A program made the position numbers and the translations under genes. The notes beneath the pieces are model-generated. The model did no database searches, was not told the DNA's origin, and saw only the letters and a list, made by a program, of their open reading frames with translations. Below, in pieces: positions 27,481 through 37,335 of a stretch of 64,000 bases of DNA (the first letter of the stretch is position 1; every line of letters begins with the position of its first letter). The stretch covers positions 2,895,089 to 2,959,088 of the forward strand of contig JAJEKV010000101.1 in the NCBI GenBank assembly GCA_021234155.1, read 5' to 3'. The stretch comes from Isoetes taiwanensis. Taxonomy: Eukaryota; Streptophyta; Lycopodiopsida; Isoetales; Isoetaceae.

Positions 27481-28229
27481 AGACCGCTAACTGCTGCCGA
27501 CCGTTTTTCGCTTACGCTTCAAGAGGCGTAAGCACATCATTCACATGTAAAGTGGCTCATTGCTGCTACATTGTTTCTAACAAACCTATCAATGGAAGCT
27601 AACAAATTCTTTGTTGCCACGAAATTTGTAGTCCCGACCGACTTTGTGCAATGTATCTTTGCCGGTGCTTTGGTGCTTTTCTCGCTTTGTCTGGCCGTGC
27701 TAATTGTTTTCGCGAGTTTATGCTTAACATCGTCATCCCCTTCGGTTTGGTCCTTGGAAACAAATGGTGGAAACTTTCGCAAGTGTTCAATTGGGGGATC
27801 AAGCCAAGACAATGCACAAAGTAAATACTCTAAACCCTTTTTACATGTATATGTTCAAAGATTGGCTTCATATACGAGGTTTGTTTGTTTAACCAATTAG
27901 GATTTGGACTTCATCTTTGGATACGTAGACAAGCATAGGAGAAACCATTACATTCAAATATAAACTGGGACAACAATTTTGCAAGTAGAAACTCGCAAGT
28001 GCGGGTAAATATTATATTCATTAGATACAAAATTGTTACAATATATGTACAAAGCGTACAACTCACTTGTTGTAATCATTCTGATTACATCTGAGCTAAG
28101 TTATATAAATATTGAAAAGAATCTATAGACTCTTATTCTACTGCGGAGAATTCCCAAGGTCGCATCATTTGAAGTGCCGTGTGATAAAGAATAAGAGTAG
28201 TATCGTGTGTTTTATCTTCTCTTGCGTGC

Positions 28230-31200
28230 TCTTCATCCCTCGTTCATTGACAAAATCAAGATATTACCTGCAGGATTGTTATTATTATCTTCATGTACTT
28301 TATCTCCCGCCTGCATCAGTATGTTTATACTTATATCATCTATGAAGCCTTGTAGCTTAGACATCTCCTGGCTACCAACTTGTACTTCTGTTTCTATTTT
28401 CTCCAAAACATGCTCCATGTGAACACATTTGTTTATCTGTTTCTATGTTGCTATCATTTTTATTATGAGTTGATGCAGCAGAGTAGTTACCTCAATTGCT
28501 TCCTCGAACCGCAGAACTTCTAGGTTCTCGTCAAACCAAGTAATTCAAATCAAACAACATACAAAAAATGCAACTAAATGAATTGAAAGCAATGACATTA
28601 CTACAATCACTTCAATAGCATAACAACACAACTAAATGAAATTAAACAACATACCTTAACAATTTCCTTCATTAACTGAATGCTTTTGAGAATAGCCACT
28701 TTCCACCTCGCTCGCTCACTTAGATGGTCAGCCAGAAGCCTAAGTATATCGATGTCCTCTTCTTGAACTTTATCTTCAACATACCGCTTTGCGGTAACCA
28801 CTTTTTGAGGATTCTTGGCATGGAGCCAAGTTTCAGAAATGCAGACTAAGAAATTGAAACCTTTGTCATTGATGTCATTATCAAATTTTTCAATTATGAA
28901 GCAAGTGTCTTGTGGGGACAAGAAAGTCTTGTACAATGAGTCATCAAACTAGCACTAGCTCCCCTACATCCTCAAAAGCCTCATACACTTTTACAATTGG
29001 CTTCATAAGCACTGGCTTGTTCGGATTCCCCGGAAAATTGAAAGGCATCACCTACGCACTCTTCGACCCCAAATGAACTTGAACCTTCCTATAAAGGAAG
29101 GTGGCACTATAACATTTAGGATTTCTATGATGTTGTGCTTCATCATAGAAGACCATATGGCTACCTCAAACCGGCAAAGCACCCTTCTAAAAACTTTTAT
29201 CATACAGTGCAGACACCACCACTTTCCCCGCATAATGCTTCTTCTCTGTTTGAATTTTAATTTCGGTTCTTTTTGGAATGTGCTCACCAGAACTCCATTT
29301 AAGTCTAGGATGACAAGTTTTTCTTTTCTAAGGGTGCGCAACATTCATAAAACAAAAACTCAAACATCAATAATTCCGACATCAATTTAATGGGGTCTTT
29401 AAATTCAATTCAACAATTCGGGAACATCAACAATTCAGTCTTAAATTTAACATCAACAATTACGACATCAATTTAACGGTCCTAACATCAATTTCGACAT
29501 CAATTTACTTGCTTATTTCAAAGTTTTAGGAACTCATTAATCGAACCCGGACGACCAGTTAACATTTTGTAAATAACATTCTGATGATCACCTTTTGGAG
29601 GTTGTGTTGGCATCTTCTTAGGGGGCCTATCCTTCTTCTTTCTCCATTGCGGTGCTTGTACTTGTTCTTGTTCTTCTTCTACATTCTTCCCTTTATCAAA
29701 GCATTTGTTGCAATGTGATCGCACCACCGGCTTCTTCGTCCCGGATCTACAACTTCATCAACCCCGGAGCTTTCTCCTGCGGTTCTACTCCTCAACCTCG
29801 ACTTTTTATGGTGCTCACAACCTGCAAGCGATACTGTTCGGGCTCTTCTTCTTCATCGGTCTGTCAACCACTAGTGCACGCTTTTACTCTCTTTTGGGCT
29901 TTTCCTTAGCAACTCGAATCGAAGGAAACTAGTTAGAATAGACATGAAATAAAGTTTACAAAACAAACACATAAAACACCAAATGGTTACCTTTTTAATG
30001 CTTTCAGCGTTGTAACAGGACTTGGTGATGCCTACGCCTTTTGTAACAGGTTTTGGTGATGCCACGGCTGCTAGAGTATAATCGAGAACTAATGGAGACT
30101 CAAAGAACAAATTGTGGTGAAGAATTTGATTTGTTTGTAGGGTGAAACAAAAGCACTACTAGTGCCACGCTTCCAAACCCATCACGATGGCTACCTCACT
30201 CCATCTTCAGCTCCAACTTCTAAAACCAAGTTCCACAAACAAATCCCTCGAACTTCCTTTAAGCACCGAAGCATGCCTTCTTTTCATACGAGCATGCAAC
30301 ATGCCAAGTGATAGGCATGTTCACATGGCAACTTCATACTCAAAGTATATTGTGGATTGAATACCAATCCACATGCAAAGACATGAGTTCTCCATAAAAC
30401 ACGGCAACCGCTCTTCATAGTCATGATAGAGATTCTGAAGTGTCTGGTGCATCAACCGCCTAGCGAGCTTCTAAACGACCACGCTTTCTTGAAGTCCTGA
30501 ATTTAAAGAGGCTTTTAGCCTTTGCTTCTTCTCCCTTCGTCTCTTTTGCTTCAACACTTACCTTTGGAAGGCAAGCTTCGGTTTGGAGCGTAAGTAAAAC
30601 TCTCCACTTATTTTATGCTTCAAATCGCAATGGGTCAAATCTTCATCTGTTTTATCCGCTTTGTCATTCAAAGTGATAATTCATTCTCAGAAGTCTACTC
30701 ACCTCCGTCTTTGCTATATCAATCATTACTTGCTCCGTGCTAGGGAGTTGTTGTCAACCTCAATCTTACTAATAATCTTAGCCAAACTGCGTTTTGACGG
30801 TTATCTAACTCGTTTCCAACTTCTTTACTTCCTCATCAATCAAAGAAATATTGAAACTACAATTGCAAACAGAAAATTCATTTTGGCTGACCTGATTTCG
30901 CTTTTAATTCCATCCGAGGTGTTCTTCTTTGAAGGCTGAGGTGTGCTTTGGCCCGAAGGATGTCACGGTTTTCATTTTTTAACATCTTTCTTTACATCCA
31001 TATCATCCCTTGGTTTTTTCTCGACCAAATAGTAACCCGTGACTTGTATGCATCCCAATTTATCTTATGACCCTCATGATCTTGCTCGACGCGACCACAA
31101 TGCTCCCAAGCAAATGCCAAAGCAACGAAGTTTCCTCAATTCGTTGTTTGGTAATCCCGGAATCGTGATACGTGAACTCGACCAAGTCCTCCAATTGTTG

Positions 31201-31349
31201 CTTCAGATGAGTGCGGACAAAATAAATTTTTATTTTGCCTTTTTTCTTTAAAGGATTGAATGGTTTGTCCATACCACCGTTTCAATCTTCTTGATCCATG
31301 ATCCCGCAGCCCGCCGGTTTTTGGCGAGGAATAATCCCTTCTCCGCCAT
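28230..31349 (-). pseudogene. Transposon cargo gene with FCP1/NIF-like phosphatase domain
   Basis: The minus-strand blocks may form one gene. The N-terminal exon starts at 31,349 (MAEKGLFLAKNRRAAGSWIK) and continues frame-shifted into YFVRTHLKQQLEDLVEFTYH. A basic middle block at 29,518-29,727 has HCNKCFDKGKN and KKKDRPPKKMPTQPPKG. At 29,344-29,048 is KLVILDLNGVLVST followed by CRFEVAIWSSMMKHNIIEIL. These match the FCP1-homology (NLI-interacting-factor-like phosphatase) fold of the HAD superfamily, where plant members often carry DLNG in place of DxDxT. Near 28,936 an acidic-pair loop before SLYKTFLSPQDTCF, in shifted frames, fits the family's second acidic motif. The end (28,418-28,233) is a helical acidic block. 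Frames are broken in several places, so activity cannot be claimed. Confidence 0.5.
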
Positions 31350-31603
31350 CGAAAAAAAGCGTTGAATTAACCAAAGAGCAAGGTATGAAGCAAAGGAAGA
31401 AAAAAAATCTCGAAAAGCAGAGGGTACAATTCGAACTGTAAAGTAGGGTATAATCTGCGTACAGCAGATCAATTATCGATTTCGGCGCGAATGATTACGG
31501 GTCTGACAGCCCAGATCATTGTTTGCGAAATGGCGCGCGGGAAACGAGAAGGTGCGAAGAATAGCTGCTTCGCGTGCTTAATCTGCTTCCGCTTGTCGCG
31601 CTT

Positions 31604-31631
31604 TTTTGTACCCCAATATCTAACTTAGACC
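31604..31631 (-). repeat. Terminal inverted repeat, right
   Basis: Perfect inverted match to 24,107-24,134 over 28 bases. The subterminal array follows immediately outside at 31,632-31,745. Confidence 0.9.
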
Positions 31632-31745
31632 CTCAAGGCAATTCGCGTTAGGTGTGCTTTACGCTGTGTAGAAAGCACGCCTTGCGTGAATTAAATTGAT
31701 TTAAAAGCACGCCTGACGTGAATTAAATTGATTTAAAAGCACGGC
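31632..31745. repeat. Right subterminal repeat array
   Basis: About three copies of the same motif as at 23,870-24,105 (GCACGCCTGACGTGAATT, ATTGATTTAAAAGCACG), including the GTGCTTTACGCTGTGTAGAA link found on the left. Confidence 0.85.
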
Positions 31746-32840
31746 TGAATATTAAAATGATAACATTTTACTGTAGTTAATTACCTTTTGTATAGAAACA
31801 TTTTTTCCATTTCGTTTGGTTAATCTTAGCCATATCTGCAGGTGAAGTATTAGCATCCAAGAATCGACATCTCCTATACGCATAGTGATTGTAGAACATT
31901 GTTTGGCCTGTTTGTTCTACCTGCATAATAAGGGCCTTTTGTGCCTCAACTAAATGCTGCCCATCGATGATGACGAATTTAATCTCATCATTTCCTAATA
32001 ACTCCTCGGCATTCGACCACACAGCAGGCTTGTTCGCGATCGAATCCCAAGGTAACACATCTGTTGGCGTAGGCATTTGACCTGGATTACTAATCATGCT
32101 CTAAACAATCTCCATGGCATGTGCTGAATCATATGTTCTGCTAACATAAATGGAGCTTGGTGAACGAATGAGGTGCTTCACATATATAGAGCTGAAAAAT
32201 TGTCTTAAGACCACATGGATAATGGTCAGAGTACTTATTCAGCTTGTTTATGGCCTCCATTTGCGCCACCCTATCTTATTCTTTCTCAAACCCGGAAGCC
32301 TCTATGCCCTCGACAACCACAGGTTGAACATCCTTCCCTTGATTCAGGACCCTCCTAGAAGCTTTCAAGTCAGCTAGTTCTCTAGCTTGCTGCAGGTAGT
32401 GACTTGGTGTCGGTTTATTGAACATGCCTCTACTCACAGCTGTAACCCCGTGGCAAATAAATATTGGTGTAACTGCTACATTAGTGGGCCAACCATACTT
32501 AAAACATGTCTCACCGTTCACATCTGTCTTCATGAAAGTATCTTTGTATGCAGTAGCTCTACAATGAGTAAGTCTGATCAGATCTTTCTTCTGCTTATGT
32601 GTCATCTCCAAGAGCAATTTGCAGTTGACGTCGCCCTCTTCCTCACAAGAGATTACGATCCCTTGTTTGGTCATTTTATCTGCTTCCTTTTTCCTCGAGA
32701 AGGGTGTTAACTCGAGCTTGCCATTTGTCTTGGCGAGGTCAACGAACCACTCGGCACCCTCATCTATTTCCTCTTCAGGGCATGGAGGGGGTCAGTGGTT
32801 GCTTCATCATCTAAGGTGAGATCATATGGTATTACATCTG

Positions 32841-32998
32841 TGTAACGTTCCTAACCGACATGCCCTTAACCAACTGGGCAAAACCGTCTAGACGTTTATG
32901 AGTAGTCGCTTCTACCCATTTATACCGGTGTCTCGGGAACGCCCCACAGGCACATTCAAGGTTCGAATACTCGAGCGGTCTACCATGGGCCCGTTACA
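32841..32998 (-). repeat. TRIM LTR (3' LTR on the minus strand)
   Basis: Starts TGTAACGTTCC and ends GGGCCCGTTACA, forming inverted termini. It carries four extra bases (ACCG) relative to its partner. Confidence 0.9.
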
Positions 32999-33151
32999 GT
33001 CTCTCCTACTAAGACTATGCTCGTCCTCGAGCATCCAAGCTATACCATGTCTATGTCATACCACATCACAATGATTACCAAGTCTTTGCAAATTACCCAT
33101 GCATATAGGCACCCATGGAGACTCGAACTCGAGACCTGCTCTGATACCGAC

Positions 33152-33305
33152 TGTAACGTTCCTAACCGACATGCCCTTAACCAACTGGGCAAAACCGTCT
33201 AGACGTTTATGAGTAGTCGCTTCTACCCATTTATGTGTCTCGGGAACGCCCCACAGGCACATTCAAGGTTAGAATACTCGAGCGGTCTACCATGGGCCCG
33301 TTACA
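33152..33305 (-). repeat. TRIM LTR (5' LTR on the minus strand)
   Basis: 154 bp partner of 32,841-32,998. The primer-binding sequence lies directly beside it at about 33,139-33,149 (plus strand GCTCTGATACC). Confidence 0.9.
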
Positions 33306-34167
33306 ATCTGGGTCGTCTACCCTTGGCTTCTTACCAGGAATAGATCCCGAATTATTAGGGGTCGTCTTCCTCTTTGGTGCTGCAAAAGAAAATGAACATG
33401 ATTTAGAAAACTTTTCTGAACACGAGATCATGCTTGGCGTGAATTTAAAGCTAAACTAGTATAATTCACGCTTGGCATATTTCTAGCTCCTATTATAGAT
33501 CCCTTATCCATCCATATTTTACACTACGTATCCTTATTGAAGACTACTATCTCTAATTGTCAAACCTCCAGTTCACGCTGGGCGTGTACCCCTCTGTTTA
33601 AAACTACTAAGAACTATGTTCTAAAAAATCGAGCAAAATTATATTCTAAAAACAGAGAATCAGAGCATTAAAAGAAGGTAGTATACCGTGTACGTTGCAA
33701 GGAAAGTACTCAAATTCATGCAAAGCATAATACGCTCTACACAGTCTGTATTTTGTGGTGAAAAGGCAGATTAAATACCTTGAATAGGGGTCTGATCAAC
33801 GTCCTCTAAAACTTGAGAAGAGCCGGGTTTTGAGTTTCCTCAGCCACCCCTCCCTCGGCCCCGTCCGCCTCGACCACCTATCGTTTTAGAAGACATCTCC
33901 AAATCTCCTAGTAACAGAGTCGGAAGGTCGCTTGGATAACCGCTCGGGCTGCTTGAAGAAAAAGAGCTGCCAAGAAATATTCTACCTGCATGAAAAAATT
34001 GAATTTCAAGAGAACCCAATATGTGATTTTGAAATATTCTTGACACAAAAAATAATAATGATGAAGATTCACTTTAAAAAAAAAAAAGAACCCGTCCGCG
34101 GACTTCTTTCATTGAGTTTTTAAATACCAATCTACCGAGTTCTTTCATTGATTATTTTTATCCCGTT

Positions 34168-34260
34168 GTTGTGTATTTTATCTTGACTAATTTTGCATGA
34201 TGTGCTTAAATTGATGAAATGCGTGCATAAATTGAGAACAATATGGGTGTAATGTGGAGA
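34168..34260 (+). repeat. 93 bp direct repeat, copy 1
   Basis: Begins GTTGTGTATTTTATCTTGAC and includes GCATGATGTGCTTAAATTGA. It matches 35,281-35,373 at about nine bases in ten or better. The equivalent pair exists in copy A. Confidence 0.85.
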
Positions 34261-35190
34261 CCCATATGTGCAAACAAAGAGCCAAGACTAAGAAAAAAAT
34301 AAATTTTGTTTGATCTTCTGCTAAATCTATGATTTCATTTTCTGCCATTATGTGCTTTTGCATTTAAGTTTTGCCATGCTTTACCTGATGGAATGCCAGC
34401 CTTGCCCTTGACACAGAAAAGTTGTTTTGTGCCTATGCTTGCCATAAACACATTGATGACATTTTTTCTTTTTCCTGAATTTATCTGATGATATATATAA
34501 TCTTACCCAATCGGCCCTCCGCTTGTAAAGCATGCTCTTATCATGATCCAAATTCGAAAGAAGCCAATCTGCATGCCTTCTTGCCCTTTTAGTTTCATTC
34601 TTTTATTTCTAACCTTTTTCTTCCATATTCTATCCATCTTTTTCTCCCAGGCCATGAATCATTCTGCCCTGCCGTAATCAGAGAAGAAGCTTTTTGCCAT
34701 TGCTGTGCCTTTACTATTTGCAGTAAAAAATGACAGAGAAAGGAAGGAGCAAGCTGAAGGCTAATGTTTGAATTCCTCCAATATTTGAAGGCATCAAAAG
34801 AAATTGCACAAGTTTTCTTTTTTATTTAAATGATTATGGATGGTATGATGGATGTGCTGACCTAGAAAGGCAGCAGCATCCCATGAACTATATAAAAAGT
34901 GATGAAAAAGTATAAGTGATGTGAAAGGGATAGAGCGTCATACCAGCCAGTAGAGCGAGGGTGCCACTGACCTGGATGGGACTTGCCACCCTATAATTGA
35001 TGAAGATGAAGTGATGTTAGAAGTTTTTAGTATTTTTTTCCCCTTGGAAGACTTCTAAGGTATTTTTGAAGACTTGAAGACATTTTGAAATTGGATTTTT
35101 GTTAAGTTGTGATGCTATTTTGAGGACCAAATTGAAGACATGAAGTTCAAATATAAGATTTTTGAAGAATTCATTGGGACGATGAATAAT

Positions 35191-35236
35191 CGGGGAGGGG
35201 GGGGGGGGAGGGGGAAGGAGGGGGGGGGGGGGGGGT
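35191..35236 (+). repeat. G-rich low-complexity run (copy B)
   Basis: Long G runs broken by single A residues, followed by TAACATTGTGTG. G-quadruplex potential on the plus strand. The homopolymer lengths are probably unreliable. Confidence 0.8.
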
Positions 35237-35280
35237 AACATTGTGTGTTTTATCTTGACTCACGGAGGAGGGGGTGTAAT

Positions 35281-35373
35281 GTTGTGTGTTTTATCTTGAC
35301 TATTTTTGCATGATGTGCTTAAATTGATGAAATGTGTGCATAAATTGAGAACAATATGGGTGTAATATGGAGA
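35281..35373 (+). repeat. 93 bp direct repeat, copy 2
   Basis: Second copy of the repeat at 34,168-34,260, lying 1,113 bp downstream. No TG...CA termini are shared, so an LTR pair is not supported. Confidence 0.85.
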
Positions 35374-36923
35374 AAATGTAAAAACTGTGCAAATATTGTG
35401 GAGGAAGCATTTATGATGTACTGAAGTGGAATCTATGGACTTGAAGGAGTATTAAAGTCCTTAAAAAATATTTTCAATGGTTGACATTCTGATGATGTGT
35501 CATGAATCTGGAAGAGCATGGTAGTTGCAAGGAGTTTAGATGGCCTAGATTTGATGTTGAGTTGGCAAGATCTAGTGAACTTATGGTAGTTAGAATTTAG
35601 ATCTAAGGTTGAGATTTGCCCAAATCTGGTGGCGAGGATCAAGTGTAGCCAAAATTTGTGAAGAAAGCAGGCCCAATTTTGGAAGATGACATCTGGGCAA
35701 AGTTCTTGAAGTTGTGAGTATCTTTCTTGATCAATAATATTATGTTGAAGTATGATATTTTGAGTATGGTTATGTGATTCTCTCATCTATTATCTCAAAT
35801 TTTCTAATCCCAAATGAAGTTAAGTTATGATATGAATTGGTGCAAGAATTTATGATGGAATGATTATGTGGTGATGTATGATGCCAGTAGAGTGAGGCTT
35901 AGCCTGTCTCATATACTTTGAATTTGCTTTAGTTCTTTGGTCTTGAGTTTGCCTTGGATGCGTTGACCAAACTAACACCCGCCTAAATGTAGTTAACCTA
36001 ATCTTTCTTCCAATACGAATTTTTCCCGACCGCCTGCGTTTCCCGAGCGCCTGTGATTTCGAGAACTCGATTCGGCTTTCTCAAGAATGGCTACAGAAGT
36101 CTGGTACGCATCTCGTTCCTATAACTTATACAACTGTCTAATCCATTTTTGTAACCATGACCTAACCCATTTTTGAAAGGGTTAAGCTACATGTATAACA
36201 AACAATCTTCATATAAAGCATGTTTAAGTTGCACGCTCGATTAATGACAAGTTATGTGCAGCAATAACTCAACCAACTGTTTATTAGCAAAATTTGTACC
36301 CATGTCTTGCTCTTGTACAAGTGGAATCCACATTGCTTCAGCCTGTTATAGGAATGCAGTAATTAGAAAAGTTCAACAATGAACATCATTTTATTCCAAG
36401 GCAGAAGCAAATAAGCCAATAAATGCAAAACATAAAAGCACAAATAGGACCAATGACACTAAATTTCTAAAAAAATGCATTATCCAAAAGTCATATTAGT
36501 TGGAAGGAAAGACTTTATTTTCTTCAGTAGAGATGCCTTCTCATCAAATTTGACAATGATCCACATAATAGAATAATATACAAAAGCACTAAAACACTTT
36601 AACTTCTTAAACATGGGTTTCATCTACGTGAGAGCAATAGTTTCTCTACAGTATGAACAAAAGGCCTAAACACAACACATAGCTCCTATTGATTGAATGC
36701 AGCTCTATTGGTTATTGCTAAGCAGGAAGAAACCATATTGCAAAGCAAAGAATCTGTCAAATAATTTTATCTCAATTAATTTTATCTGCTCTTCTAGGAC
36801 CCAATCTATAATCCAACATCACAAAGTAATTTACGCATAAGATCCTTTTCTTGAGTTATCGCTTTGCCCCTGCTTCTTCTAGAGATTTCTGTTAGTCATG
36901 TACATCCTGGTACAGGACTATTC

Positions 36924-37067
36924 ATGCACACGACGGACCAGGTCAAGGCCAAGGATCCGCAGTCAGGCACGGGTCAGTCGTCAAAGGCCCAGCAAAAGAC
37001 CAAGCCGCAGCAGACCACGCAGTCAAAGAACGTGCCCCCTGCCAAGAGGAGGCGCTCAGACAAGTGA
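36924..37067 (+). CDS. Possible C-terminal coding fragment, K/Q-rich with basic tail
   Basis: A 47-residue frame from an ATG at 36,924. It is rich in Lys, Gln, Ser and Thr and ends VPPAKRRRSDK then a stop, which resembles a nuclear-localisation signal. An AG acceptor-like site (TACAG) lies just upstream at about 36,915, so this may be a last exon. Copy A has the same region with frame damage. Family not recognised; possibly from a transposon protein. Confidence 0.3.
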   Translation: MHTTDQVKAKDPQSGTGQSSKAQQKTKPQQTTQSKNVPPAKRRRSDK

Positions 37068-37214
37068 CAGGCCGTCACCGCCAGCATCAGCATCAGCGTC
37101 AGCGTGACTTTAGGCACCTCAAGAGGCACCGCCAGCATTCCTGCAAATCAAGCCTCCTTCCAGGAGTCGGCACCGAGATCTGACAGTGTCTATATTGGGC
37201 CAAAGGCCATTGTA

Positions 37215-37335
37215 CTATATATATGAGTAGAGCTAGCACTCGATTTTTAGATGAGTTTTTGGTCTTATCTCACTTCTGTCTTCTCTCGATTGCGAGAGCT
37301 CATGTATCACAATTGATATCAAGAGTTTTGGTTCT
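37215..37335 (+). promoter_or_regulatory. Possible LTR promoter/PBS remnant
   Basis: A TATATATA box near 37,216 is followed about 100 bp downstream by TGATATCAAGAG, which resembles the initiator-Met tRNA primer site TGGTATCAGAGC with mismatches. This spacing is like U3/R/U5 followed by a PBS in a Copia-type element, but no coding region or second LTR was found. Confidence 0.25.

Larger units (their letters stand above)
23835..31784. mobile_element. ~7.9 kb DNA transposon occupying one intron
   Basis: The ends are arrays of a ~35-40 bp repeat (core AAAGCACGCCTGGCGTGAAT) in both orientations, at about 23,870-24,105 on the left and 31,632-31,745 on the right. Just inside is a perfect 28 bp inverted repeat, 24,107-24,134 versus 31,604-31,631 (starts GGTCTAAGTTAGATATTGGG). 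Inside are a plus-strand transposase-like gene and minus-strand cargo with an FCP1-like phosphatase. The element lies between a splice donor at 31,784 and an acceptor at 23,835. I could not find an unambiguous target duplication, so the exact ends are unknown. Confidence 0.75.
32836..33310 (-). mobile_element. Complete TRIM retrotransposon with 5 bp target duplication
   Basis: The element is 32,841-33,305 (465 bp). The LTRs are 32,841-32,998 (158 bp) and 33,152-33,305 (154 bp), identical apart from a 4-base indel and one substitution or so. Each begins TGTAACG and ends CGTTACA. The flanks ATCTG (32,836-32,840 and 33,306-33,310) are a perfect 5 bp target duplication. On the minus strand the LTR is followed after three bases by GGTATCAGAGC, complementary to the 3' end of initiator-Met tRNA (the usual plant PBS). 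The other side has a purine-rich AGGAGAGAC next to the LTR. The internal domain is only 153 bp and non-coding, so it would need another element's proteins to move. Confidence 0.9.
22680..33896 (-). pseudogene. Large multi-exon gene of unknown function (RGG-rich start, DGQH motif), split by two mobile elements
   Basis: Exon 1 is 33,779-33,896: ATG, then MSSKTIGGRGGRGRGRGG, with a TGA at codon 19 that is CGA in copy A. The intron is 33,380-33,778 (GTATTT donor, TTTTGCAG acceptor). Exon 2 begins at 33,379 in matching phase (APKRKTTPNNSG...KKPRVDDPD), is cut by the TRIM at 32,841-33,305, and resumes at 32,835 downward with YDLTLDDEATTDP. It continues through basic/acidic sequence to a block near 31,970 with FVIIDGQHLVEAQKAL, resembling the DGQH signature of ParB/DndB-like folds. 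A donor at 31,784 and an acceptor at 23,835 define a ~7.95 kb intron filled by a transposon. Downstream blocks (23,834-22,680) include LLERSLSQTIIQE, EFCDAYAQKKLSD and HLHALSAAHDLECLK. Several single-base frameshifts and one TAA are present. The function is unknown; the RGG repeat suggests RNA or nucleic-acid binding. Confidence 0.6.

Noticed and set aside
32841-33151. A SINE or a tRNA gene, because of D-arm-like and T-arm-like sequence
   Set aside because: The 5 bp target duplication flanks a pair of LTR-like direct repeats with inverted TG/CA termini, and there is no cloverleaf with correct spacing. TRIM explains more; the boxes are kept as a separate observation.
34168-35373. 93 bp repeats as LTRs of a small retrotransposon
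   Set aside because: The repeats lack TG...CA ends, PBS, polypurine tract and target duplication.
35433-35786. 117-residue minus-strand ORF as a gene
   Set aside because: Not preserved in copy A and no recognisable motifs; likely chance in AT-rich DNA.
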